A DNA stretch of 64,000 nt from assembly GCA_964534565.1 (NCBI GenBank), contig CAZHON010000001.1:124001-188000 (forward strand), read 5' to 3'. The stretch comes from CAZHON01 sp964534565. GTDB lineage: Bacteria > Patescibacteriota > Gracilibacteria > Peribacterales > Peribacteraceae. Positions 32,859 through 40,090 of the stretch are shown piece by piece (within the stretch, counting starts at the first letter, position 1; each line of letters begins with the position of its first letter). A model generated the notes under the pieces. The model was not told the origin of the DNA. It saw only the letters and a program-made list of their open reading frames with translations, and made no database searches. The translations under genes and the position numbers were made by a program.

Positions 32859-34271
32859 TTACTTCAGATAGTGCACCAGCTGTTCCAGCGGAATATCTTC
32901 TTGTTCCCCGCTGAATTTTCGCACGGTGCAGACGCCTGCATCCTTACGCCGCTGATCAAGAAACACAGCGTAGGGAATGCGTTTTTTAAACGCGTACTTC
33001 GTCTGCTTTTTTACCTCTTGTTTTTCCAAATAAATTTCGCACGGTATTCCCGCACGTCGCAGCTCTGCTGCAATTTTAAAGTATTCCACCTGCAAATCTT
33101 GCGTCATGTTACAGATCAACACCTTCGAACAACATTGCGGTTCTTGCCCTGTTGCTAGGACTTTGTCTTGCTGAAGCAAGAAAAACAAACGGGTCAGACC
33201 GATTGAAATTCCTACCCCAGGCAACTGTTGATCAATGAACGTACTGGCCAAATTGTCGTATCGTCCTCCGGAACAAATGCTGCCGATACTTTCGTGTCCC
33301 ACGAGAGTCGTTTCGTACACCGTACTGGTGTAATAATCGAGTCCTCGTGTGATTCCAAGATCGATCACAAAGTTTTCCGGCAACACGCCGAATGACAACA
33401 TGTGACCGATCACATTGCCAAGTTCCGTAACGCCAGTCATGAACACCTCGCCACGATGGCTTTGTTGTCCCAACCAGTCGAGCATTTGCTGATGCGAAGG
33501 TTCCATATGCGTGACCAATGCAATCAGTTCACGCGCAGTCGATGCTTCGCACTTCACAAATGTGGTAAATGCCTCTTCGACGAGTGCACTCCCCACCTTT
33601 TCAAGAGAATCGAGCAAGCTGAACGTAAAGCGTTCCTTTTCAGTCGGATCGAGTTTTCCTTTGTCATCATCAATGGTTCCTCCGGTGTAGGTCTCCGGAA
33701 GGCCCATGCTCGAGAGCAGGCCATTGGTGATTTTTCGATTATTGATTCGGATGATGAACTTGCCGATATTGAGTTCAGAGAAAATACCCTGAATAACCAA
33801 CGGCATTTCGGCATCGTGCACAAAATCGAGTTCTCCTTGGCCAATCACATCAATGTCGCATTGATAGAATTCACGGAAACGCCCTTTTTTTTCCTGAGGT
33901 TTTTCGCCGCGCCAAACCTTTTGGATCTGGTAGCGACGGAAGGGGAACGTGAGCTTTCCATGGTTCATCGCAACGTATCGGGCAAGAGGAACAGTGAGAT
34001 CGAAGTGCAGAGAAAAATCTTTTTCTGCCTTTCCATGCTCTTGATCCACTCGTTTCAGTGAATGCAGTCCGTAGATTTGCTTCGTATTGCGCTCACCGGA
34101 TTTGCTTAACAACACGCTATTGAGTTCAACGGCCGCCACCTCAATAGGTGCAAAGCCAAAGAGTTCATAGTGTTTGGCGATCACGCGCTTCATGCGCTCC
34201 AGAACAATCTGTTCCTCCGGCAAAAATTCCTTGAAGCCGGGGATGTTGTGGACGGGAACAATCATGGTCAT
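32859..34271 (-). CDS. hisS: histidine-tRNA ligase
   Basis: A 470-residue class II aminoacyl-tRNA synthetase charging tRNA-His. Motif 1 lies in the N-terminal region, motif 2 in FRRYQIQKVWRGEKPQEKKGR, and the HisRS-specific sequences are GLDYYTSTVYE and GGRYDNLAS. Motif 3 (GVGISIGLTRLFFLL) and a C-terminal anticodon-binding domain (VLICNMTQDLQ...) follow. The start overlaps the stop of the LOG-like gene by one base, suggesting coupling. Its own substrate, tRNA-His, lies 1.4 kb away at 35644. Confidence 0.96.
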   Translation of the reverse strand: MTMIVPVHNIPGFKEFLPEEQIVLERMKRVIAKHYELFGFAPIEVAAVELNSVLLSKSGERNTKQIYGLHSLKRVDQEHGKAEKDFSLHFDLTVPLARYVAMNHGKLTFPFRRYQIQKVWRGEKPQEKKGRFREFYQCDIDVIGQGELDFVHDAEMPLVIQGIFSELNIGKFIIRINNRKITNGLLSSMGLPETYTGGTIDDDKGKLDPTEKERFTFSLLDSLEKVGSALVEEAFTTFVKCEASTARELIALVTHMEPSHQQMLDWLGQQSHRGEVFMTGVTELGNVIGHMLSFGVLPENFVIDLGITRGLDYYTSTVYETTLVGHESIGSICSGGRYDNLASTFIDQQLPGVGISIGLTRLFFLLQQDKVLATGQEPQCCSKVLICNMTQDLQVEYFKIAAELRRAGIPCEIYLEKQEVKKQTKYAFKKRIPYAVFLDQRRKDAGVCTVRKFSGEQEDIPLEQLVHYLK

Positions 34272-35062
34272 TACTCCGAAATTTTAGGAAAGAGATCAAG
34301 AGAGTTTTTGATGTACTCCGCAGCCTCTAGGCCGTTTTGTACGGAATGCTGAGGCATGCAGGCATTTTTAATTTCCTGCTTCCCCCATACGAACGGAAGC
34401 CCGTCCGCGACACCTCCTGTGCCGTAGATAGGGACGATAATCTTGAGCGGAAGTCCTTTGTCCTTCAGGCTTTCGTTCATTTTCAAAATGTGAGCCATTT
34501 CAATGAGTGTGCCGGCTCCGCCACCACACACAATGACTGCGTCGAGGAGTTTGCAGAAAACACTGCTTTCGTCTCCCCATGCGCTGAACCCATAGTGCGG
34601 GTGAACACAGATGGCCAAATCGAGAATATCTTCAAGAATCCGTTTTTTGGTTCCCTCGATTGCGGCTCCTGGGAACACGCCGATTGTTTGCAGCCCCATT
34701 TCCTTTGCCGTTTCCGATGCCGTGCACGGGAATCCGTACTTTGTTCCTCCTGTCAGTACTGCGATTCGTTCGTGCTGCAGCATGTTGAGGGCCTCGCGAA
34801 CAATGCGACGCTCTCGTTCCTTCTGAACATGTTCGTGTTGCAATTGCAGAGGATCATCTTTGGGGATCCCGGGGATCTTTGTGTCTGCTCCTCCTGCAAA
34901 TGCAATGACATGATGTAATCCATGATGCCGCTTGAAGGCATCAACTGCCTGATCAATGTGATCCGTAATAATGCTGACCATACCGATGTGCCTTTCTGAA
35001 AAAATTCCTTCCGTTGGTGCCAAAGAACGTGAAGCAATCCTTACAGGTATGGGATGCTTCAC
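34271..35062 (-). CDS. LOG-family (SLOG superfamily) protein
   Basis: 263 residues with a Rossmann-like SLOG fold: AVLTGGTKYGFPCTASETA and DAVIVCGGGAGTLIEMAHIL are the two nucleotide-binding loops. LOG enzymes hydrolyse nucleotide 5'-monophosphate glycosides and relatives bind molybdenum cofactor; the canonical LOG motif PGGxGTxxE is GGGAGTLIE here, so catalysis may differ. An additional N-terminal region of about 90 residues is unlike short LOG proteins. It forms a two-gene unit with hisS. Confidence 0.8.
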   Translation of the reverse strand: MKHPIPVRIASRSLAPTEGIFSERHIGMVSIITDHIDQAVDAFKRHHGLHHVIAFAGGADTKIPGIPKDDPLQLQHEHVQKERERRIVREALNMLQHERIAVLTGGTKYGFPCTASETAKEMGLQTIGVFPGAAIEGTKKRILEDILDLAICVHPHYGFSAWGDESSVFCKLLDAVIVCGGGAGTLIEMAHILKMNESLKDKGLPLKIIVPIYGTGGVADGLPFVWGKQEIKNACMPQHSVQNGLEAAEYIKNSLDLFPKISE

Positions 35063-35253
35063 AATACGTACCCAGATAACGCAACAATGCTTTATTGCGC
35101 TAAAGCAGGCCGAAATGAAGGAATAATGGCTTGTGTACCGCAGGCATGTAGAACGCTCTTTTTGCTTTAGTGCTGCGGTTCATTAGCACTGTGTAGAGTA
35201 CGAAGAGAGCTGAGCTCTATAAAGAGTTCGCAAGAGAAGGAACACTATGGCAT

Positions 35254-35667
35254 ATGCACGCGCAAAAGTTTGATCATCACAACGAGCACACGAGAGAGTT
35301 GCAACGAGCAATTCTGTCACTGCAGAGCATGGACGAGTGTGAACGATTTTTACGTGACTTGTGTTCCATACAAGAGTTGAGGGCCATGACCGAACGATGG
35401 AGAATCGCGCGGTTAGTCTGGCAGGGGATTCCGTATCGAGCGATTACGTTGCAGACCGGTGCCAGCAGCACAACAATCGCCCGCGTTGCGCATTGGTTGC
35501 AGTACGGAGAGGGAGGGTATCAGGAGCTCTGTTTAAAATTTTTAGGAGCTTCGATGCATGCTCAAACTGCACAGGAGATGCAGCGCACTAAAGCGGTATG
35601 CCTTGTTGAGTCCGAACCATTGATTGTACGATCAATCCTAGATGGTGCGTATAGCTCAATTGGTTAG
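35254..35667 (+). CDS. TrpR/YerC-type helix-turn-helix regulator
   Basis: 137 residues. The core DLCSIQELRAMTERWRIARLVWQGIPYRAITLQTGASSTTIARVAHWL matches the Trp repressor/YerC (TIGR02531-like) family, with the DNA-binding turn at GIPYRAITLQTGASSTTI. The C-terminal 50 residues are an extension, and the last eight codons overlap the 5' part of tRNA-His. No trp genes are in the window. A tiny SD-led frame (ATG at about 35247, eight codons, MAYARAKV) overlaps the start in another frame and may influence translation. Confidence 0.8.
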   Translation: MHAQKFDHHNEHTRELQRAILSLQSMDECERFLRDLCSIQELRAMTERWRIARLVWQGIPYRAITLQTGASSTTIARVAHWLQYGEGGYQELCLKFLGASMHAQTAQEMQRTKAVCLVESEPLIVRSILDGAYSSIG

Positions 35668-35718
35668 AGCTCCGGATTGTGGATCCGGCGGTTGCGGGTT
35701 CGATCCCCGTTACGCACC
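35644..35718 (+). tRNA. tRNA-His (anticodon GTG), CCA not encoded
   Basis: The 5' G at 35644 is the extra G-1 diagnostic of tRNA-His, paired to C73 at 35718. The acceptor stem is GTGCGTA/TACGCAC. The anticodon stem CCGGA/TCCGG closes loop TTGTGGA, giving GTG. The T-arm contains GTTCGATCC. The sequence after C73 is CTCGG, so CCA must be added by enzyme, unlike the tRNA-Leu in this window. Confidence 0.95.
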
Positions 35719-35721
35719 CTC

Positions 35722-35758
35722 GGCCGCCAGACTCTTCGGAGTTTGGTGGCCATTTTTT
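35722..35758 (+). terminator. terminator after tRNA-His
   Basis: GGCCGCCAGACTC, TTCG loop, GAGTTTGGTGGCC, then ATTTTTT. A 13-bp stem with two G-T pairs and a UUCG tetraloop. Confidence 0.95.
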
Positions 35759-35912
35759 ATTCTCTCCCACCATCACAACACGTCTCGCACAGCACTCCAC
35801 ATCGATCGCAGTGCTTCTTCAGGCGTCGCTCGGTAAGAGGTCCGTTGCAGATGGGGCAACGGTCTGTACAAGAGCGGTTTTGTTTGTCCGAAAGCGCTGT
35901 TTTGGACTCCAT
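35757..35912 (-). CDS. small zinc-ribbon protein, 51 aa
   Basis: MESKTALSDKQNRS is followed by Cys pairs in CTDRCPIC and CDRCGVLCETCC, spaced by about 18 residues as in zinc ribbons or knuckles. On the minus strand TATACT lies 6 bases before the ATG, so it has its own promoter, divergent from the MGMT-like gene. Likely a small nucleic-acid or protein binding zinc protein. Function unknown. Confidence 0.6.
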   Translation of the reverse strand: MESKTALSDKQNRSCTDRCPICNGPLTERRLKKHCDRCGVLCETCCDGGRE

Positions 35913-35948
35913 AGTGACAGTATACCAGCCTTCCCCTACGCTCTCTCC

Positions 35949-36431
35949 ATGCCCGAGAATATCCTCACACTCACCATCGATTCCCCGTTGGGCAAACTCC
36001 GCATCGGTGGGACGAAAGAGGGTGTGCGTTCGATTGGATTTTTGGAGGATGAAGAAGCATTGGTGGAGCAACAGGTCGAAGGCAATGCCGTGCTGCGCAG
36101 TGCCGCCGAGCAATTGCAGGAATACTTCGCAGGATCGAGAAAGACATTCAACGATCTGCCTCTTGCGATTGTGGGAACCGATTTTCAGCAACGAGTCTGG
36201 GACAGCATCAGCCAGATTCCCTGGGGAGAGACCGTAACCTACGGTCAGGTGGCAGCGGACATTGGCGATACGAACGCGGCGCGTGCTGTGGGAACGGCAA
36301 TCGGTCGAAATCCACTCTGTATCATTATTCCGTGTCATCGCATTGTGGCCGCAGGAGAAGATGGGGGAGGGTACGCATGGGGAATATGGAGGAAGGAGTG
36401 GTTGCTGAAACACGAAGACAAGAACTCCTGA
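35949..36431 (+). CDS. ogt: methylated-DNA-protein cysteine methyltransferase (Ogt/MGMT)
   Basis: A 160-residue suicide repair protein that removes alkyl groups from O6-guanine. A short N-terminal domain precedes the C-terminal domain, with FQQRVWDSISQIPWGETVTYGQVA, helix-turn-helix and Arg finger ARAVGTAIGRNP, and the acceptor Cys129 in IIPCHRIV. The frame is open to 35679 but the ATG at 35949 matches family length and has TACGCT 6 bases upstream. The last bases of the active-site loop are GGGYAWGIWRKEWLLKHE, normal for the family. It lies 6 bases upstream of queA. Confidence 0.93.
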   Translation: MPENILTLTIDSPLGKLRIGGTKEGVRSIGFLEDEEALVEQQVEGNAVLRSAAEQLQEYFAGSRKTFNDLPLAIVGTDFQQRVWDSISQIPWGETVTYGQVAADIGDTNAARAVGTAIGRNPLCIIIPCHRIVAAGEDGGGYAWGIWRKEWLLKHEDKNS

Positions 36432-36437
36432 TTTTCT

Positions 36438-37490
36438 ATGTCATCTTTGGAAGAAGCACTGGCTCCCTATGATTATCCGTTCTCGGAGGAATTGATTGGG
36501 CAAAAGCCTGCGAGCCCTAGAGATAGCGCAAAATTGCTTGTGTGGGATGAGGAGAACGATCGAGAAGTTCTCACAACGGTTCGTCAATTGGGGGAGTACC
36601 TTCCCAAGGGAACGGTCTTGGTTCTCAACGATACGAAAGTGATCCCCGCACGCTTACCGCTGTTTCGTTCGACGGGAGGAAAGGTGGAGGCTCTGTTTAC
36701 GGTCACAGAAGGTGCACAGCTGAAGGCGCTTTTGAATCGTCGCGTACCGGAGGGAGAAATTCTCCATCTGAACAAGACGTATCGGTTCAAGGTAGTGCGA
36801 GCGGAAGAAAAGGAATGGATCATCGAGCCCCTTTTCCCCGCCAAGAAATTTGATGCTGTCTTGATGAAGTACGGTGAGGCGCCGCTGCCTCCGTACATCA
36901 AACATTCACCTCTCACTCTGAAGCAGCAACGCGAACGCTATCAATCTGTCTTTGCGAAAACGAAAGGTTCGATTGCGGCCCCGACCGCATCACTCCATTT
37001 TACCCCTCGCTTGCTGACGGCGCTGCAAAAGCAGGGCGTCACGATTGTGCATGTAACACTGCATGTTCACTTGGGCACGTTCCTGCCACTTACGGAGGAA
37101 CACCTGAAGTCCGGAAAACTCCACAGCGAGTGGTACACCGTTCCTACAAAAACAGCCCGAGCCCTAGAGAAAGCCAAAAAACAGGGATTGCCCATTATTC
37201 CTGTCGGAACCACGGCGTTACGAACAGTGGAGTCTTCCTGTGATGCAAAGGGAATGATCGTTCGTCCATCCGGGTGGACACAACTTTTCATCCGCGAAGG
37301 ATACAAGTTTCGTCTGGCGACAGGGCTCTTCACCAATTTCCATGTTCCAAAATCGAGTTTGCTCATGCTCGTGTGCGCACTTGCAGGCAGAGAGAAGGTG
37401 CTTCACCTGTACGCCCGGGCAATGAAAGAGAAGATGAGATTTTTTTCCTTCGGAGATGCCATGCTTCTGTTGCCGAAGCATCAACAATAA
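36438..37490 (+). CDS. queA: S-adenosylmethionine:tRNA ribosyltransferase-isomerase QueA
   Basis: A 350-residue enzyme that transfers ribosyl from SAM to 7-aminomethyl-7-deazaguanine in tRNA, the step before queuosine. Family signatures include YDYPFSEELIGQKPASPRDSAKLLV, VLNDTKVIPARL, YGEAPLPPYI, AAPTASLHFT, VTLHVHLGTFLP and FRLATGLFTNFHVPKSSLLMLV. No other queuosine gene lies here. It is co-oriented with ogt. Confidence 0.96.
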   Translation: MSSLEEALAPYDYPFSEELIGQKPASPRDSAKLLVWDEENDREVLTTVRQLGEYLPKGTVLVLNDTKVIPARLPLFRSTGGKVEALFTVTEGAQLKALLNRRVPEGEILHLNKTYRFKVVRAEEKEWIIEPLFPAKKFDAVLMKYGEAPLPPYIKHSPLTLKQQRERYQSVFAKTKGSIAAPTASLHFTPRLLTALQKQGVTIVHVTLHVHLGTFLPLTEEHLKSGKLHSEWYTVPTKTARALEKAKKQGLPIIPVGTTALRTVESSCDAKGMIVRPSGWTQLFIREGYKFRLATGLFTNFHVPKSSLLMLVCALAGREKVLHLYARAMKEKMRFFSFGDAMLLLPKHQQ

Positions 37491-37578
37491 TTTCGTGTCA
37501 GACATGCTCTCACACACGACCGCAAGCCTTTTCATGTCGGGTTCGTTGTACGATGCATTTCACTTTCCTTCTCCTCCA

Positions 37579-38415
37579 ATGCTTTCACTCCTTTTCAGTC
37601 TTCTCCTCACGACCGCTTCCGCAGCCGACATGCTTCGCGAAGTCGACATGACGCCTGAACGACAAGTGTTTCAAACTGTTCCATTGAGTGCGAACGGAGT
37701 GACTATCGAAGACCCGGCCACGGCCGATGACGTGACTGTGTTCGATCGTACAAGTGGACAGGGTGTTCCAACCTATGTCCCCGACATCACCCGCGTGACG
37801 GTCGTGCCAACGGATGACGGATGGCTGACGACATTCACGGTGCGAACGGCAATTCCTGAGAATCCCGGAATCCCTGTGAACTTCGACCTATTCCTCGACA
37901 GCGATGGAAAATCCGATAACAACGCAAAAGATGGGGTGTTCCGCGCAGGAAGCGATCGTGTGTATCTGCTCTTGTTTGGAACATCCACCAAGTGGCACAC
38001 GATGACGTGGCAGTTTAATCCAGCTGATGGTCGTTGGGCTCAGCTCACAACACCGATTCCTTTCAAGGTAGATGGAAAGAAGGCAACCATGACGATTCCC
38101 TACACTCTCTGGCCTAAAACATCGATCGTAGGAACGGCCCGCGCATTCTCTTTGGCTGCAATGAATGGCGGTGCATCCGCTGTGGATGTGGCGCCAGGAA
38201 CGGGGTTGCCTCCGTTGCGTTCGGGACAAGTGGCTCAGCAGCCCGTTGCCCCTTCATCTGTGACCGCTCAGCAGAATACGGCATCTCCTGCTTTTGCACT
38301 CTCCATGCCGATTATTGTGATTGTTGTCCTTGTGGTGGTGATCGCAGGTGCGCTCCTCCTCTCTCGTGCCAAAATGCCTGCAAAAAAGCAGCATACGCAC
38401 GCCAAAAAGAAGTAG
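37579..38415 (+). CDS. secreted protein with C-terminal membrane anchor
   Basis: 278 residues starting at the ATG at 37579, which gives signal peptide MLSLLFSLLLTTASAAD; the frame is open back into queA. The globular part contains 'FDLFLDSDGKSDNNAKDGVFRAGSDRVYLLLFG', an Asp/Asn-rich possible calcium site in a beta-sandwich. Gln/Ser/Pro linker residues lead to one membrane helix (MPIIVIVVLVVVIAGALLL) and a basic cytoplasmic tail (KKQHTHAKKK). Topology is therefore outside domain, single C-terminal anchor. Function unknown. Confidence 0.7.
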   Translation: MLSLLFSLLLTTASAADMLREVDMTPERQVFQTVPLSANGVTIEDPATADDVTVFDRTSGQGVPTYVPDITRVTVVPTDDGWLTTFTVRTAIPENPGIPVNFDLFLDSDGKSDNNAKDGVFRAGSDRVYLLLFGTSTKWHTMTWQFNPADGRWAQLTTPIPFKVDGKKATMTIPYTLWPKTSIVGTARAFSLAAMNGGASAVDVAPGTGLPPLRSGQVAQQPVAPSSVTAQQNTASPAFALSMPIIVIVVLVVVIAGALLLSRAKMPAKKQHTHAKKK

Positions 38416-38425
38416 GAACAGTTGC

Positions 38426-39442
38426 ATGAGAGGGGATCTGGAAGGACAATTGTCCGCTATGGAAACACGTGTGTCATTCCTCGGCCCGGACCCTGCGTCG
38501 TGGACGCAGGCGTTGGATGATGCGGCAAGCATTCTCAAAAGAGGTGAGATTGTCGCGTTCCCAACAGAGACGGTGTATGGGTTGGGAGCCAATGCACTCG
38601 ATGCATCTGCCGTTGCAAAAATCTATGCAGCAAAAGGGAGACCCTCGACGAACCCGGTCATTGTGCACGTATCGACAGTGGAGCAGGCAAAAAAACTTTC
38701 CAGCAGCTGGCCGGCAGTGGCAGATGTTCTTGCTGCAGCATTTTGGCCCGGACCCCTCACGTTGATTGTCCCCAAAGCGCCGTCCGTTCCCAATGTGGTA
38801 ACAGGAGGAGGACCCACGATTGCCATTCGTATTCCAAAGCATCCTGTCGCACGCGCTCTCCTTGAAGCGGTGCAACTTCCTATCGCTGCCCCAAGTGCGA
38901 ACGTTTCGAACAGCTTGTCACCGACGACGGCGCAACACGTGCGCAAGGGTCTGGATGGAAAAATAGAATTGATCCTCGATGGGGGAGCAGTCCCAGGCGG
39001 ACTTGAATCGACTGTGGTCGATTGTACGCAAACCCCTGTTCGCATCTGTCGTCCGGGATTGATTACGATGAACATGCTCTCTGCGGTCACCGCCGTCACA
39101 ATGCAGCAGGAGGCCGCGTCGTCGGAACAACCGCTCGTGTCGCCGGGCATGCTTGCGCGTCACTATGCTCCGCGCGTTCCATTGACGATTATGTCGAAAG
39201 AGGAAATTCATTTGGAAGATCCCAAAACGGGATTTTTACTACTGGGAGACGAAATACCTGCACAAAAAATGTATACAGTAGAGAGACTTCCCGACGATGC
39301 CGCAGGGTACAGCGCCGGCTTGTATGCGGCACTCCACCGGCTCGAAGAGCAGGATATCGATCGTATCCTTGTGCAAAACCCGCCACTCGGAGACGAATGG
39401 CTGGCAGTGCACGATCGGTTGAAGAGAGCGGCAACTCTGTAA
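38426..39442 (+). CDS. tsaC: threonylcarbamoyl-AMP synthase (Sua5/YrdC/TsaC)
   Basis: A 338-residue enzyme making threonylcarbamoyl-AMP from Thr, bicarbonate and ATP for tRNA t6A37. The YrdC domain shows GEIVAFPTETVYGLGANA, AKGRPSTNPVIVHV, FWPGPLTLIV, TIAIRIPKHPVARALL and PIAAPSANVSNSLSPT. The C-terminal Sua5 domain (SPGMLARHYAPRVPL) makes it the long Sua5 form. The start is set at ATG 38426 because AGGA lies 8 bases upstream; ATG 38459 is the alternative. Confidence 0.93.
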   Translation: MRGDLEGQLSAMETRVSFLGPDPASWTQALDDAASILKRGEIVAFPTETVYGLGANALDASAVAKIYAAKGRPSTNPVIVHVSTVEQAKKLSSSWPAVADVLAAAFWPGPLTLIVPKAPSVPNVVTGGGPTIAIRIPKHPVARALLEAVQLPIAAPSANVSNSLSPTTAQHVRKGLDGKIELILDGGAVPGGLESTVVDCTQTPVRICRPGLITMNMLSAVTAVTMQQEAASSEQPLVSPGMLARHYAPRVPLTIMSKEEIHLEDPKTGFLLLGDEIPAQKMYTVERLPDDAAGYSAGLYAALHRLEEQDIDRILVQNPPLGDEWLAVHDRLKRAATL

Positions 39443-39443
39443 C

Positions 39444-40067
39444 TTATCGTCGCTCAATCACTTCTTCCGCGCAGAAGCGGACTTTCTTTGGGGCCACTTC
39501 ATCGGCGGCACGGTACCCGATGGGGCACAGCACCGTTGCAGTGAGGTTGTCTTTTGTCAGTCCCAAGAGTTCATCAAAACCCGCGGCATCAAATCCTTCC
39601 ATCGGGCAACTGTCGATCTGCTTCTCTGCGCAGGCGGCGAGCAGCATTCCGAGAGCGATGTAGACCTGTTTCTGATTCCACGTCTTCATCTGGTCCGCAC
39701 TTTGGCGGCCGATGGAGCCGAGCATCATGTCGTTGAACCCTGCGAGTGCATCGACAGGCAAGCCGCGCGTGTCGGCGATTGCTTTGATGTAGTGCTCGAC
39801 ATCTTTCTCATCGAGTTTGATTTTTGCACAGAGAACGATGAGGTGTGATGCGTCGGTGACTTGATCCTGGTTCCATGCCTTTTCGCGCAATGCTGCGCGA
39901 ATGACAGGGTCGGTGATGACCAAGAACTTCCACGGTTGCAGACCGTAGGAAGAAGGAGCCAAACGAGCGGCTTCAAGAACTGCAGAAACATCTGCGTCCG
40001 ATACTTTTTTCTGTGCATCGAATTTCTTCGTTGCGTGGCGCCAGTGGAGGGAGTCAATGAGTGTCAT
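39444..40067 (-). CDS. nitroreductase-family NAD(P)H oxidoreductase
   Basis: A 207-residue FMN-dependent nitroreductase. Seen: LHWRHATKKFD at the N-terminus, ARLAPSSYGLQPWKFLVI (FMN phosphate binding), LAACAEKQIDSCPMEGFD and GYRAADEVAPKKVRF at the C-terminus. Start at MTLIDSLHWR; the open frame continues upstream as a shadow of the PBP gene. TAGACT lies 8 bases before the ATG on the minus strand, indicating its own leaderless transcript. Confidence 0.9.
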   Translation of the reverse strand: MTLIDSLHWRHATKKFDAQKKVSDADVSAVLEAARLAPSSYGLQPWKFLVITDPVIRAALREKAWNQDQVTDASHLIVLCAKIKLDEKDVEHYIKAIADTRGLPVDALAGFNDMMLGSIGRQSADQMKTWNQKQVYIALGMLLAACAEKQIDSCPMEGFDAAGFDELLGLTKDNLTATVLCPIGYRAADEVAPKKVRFCAEEVIERR

Positions 40068-40090
40068 AGAGGAGCAGTCTACAGCATCCT

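Noticed and set aside
35679..35948. Longer N-terminus for the MGMT-like protein
   Set aside because: It would begin inside tRNA-His and pass through its terminator; family length fits the ATG at 35949.
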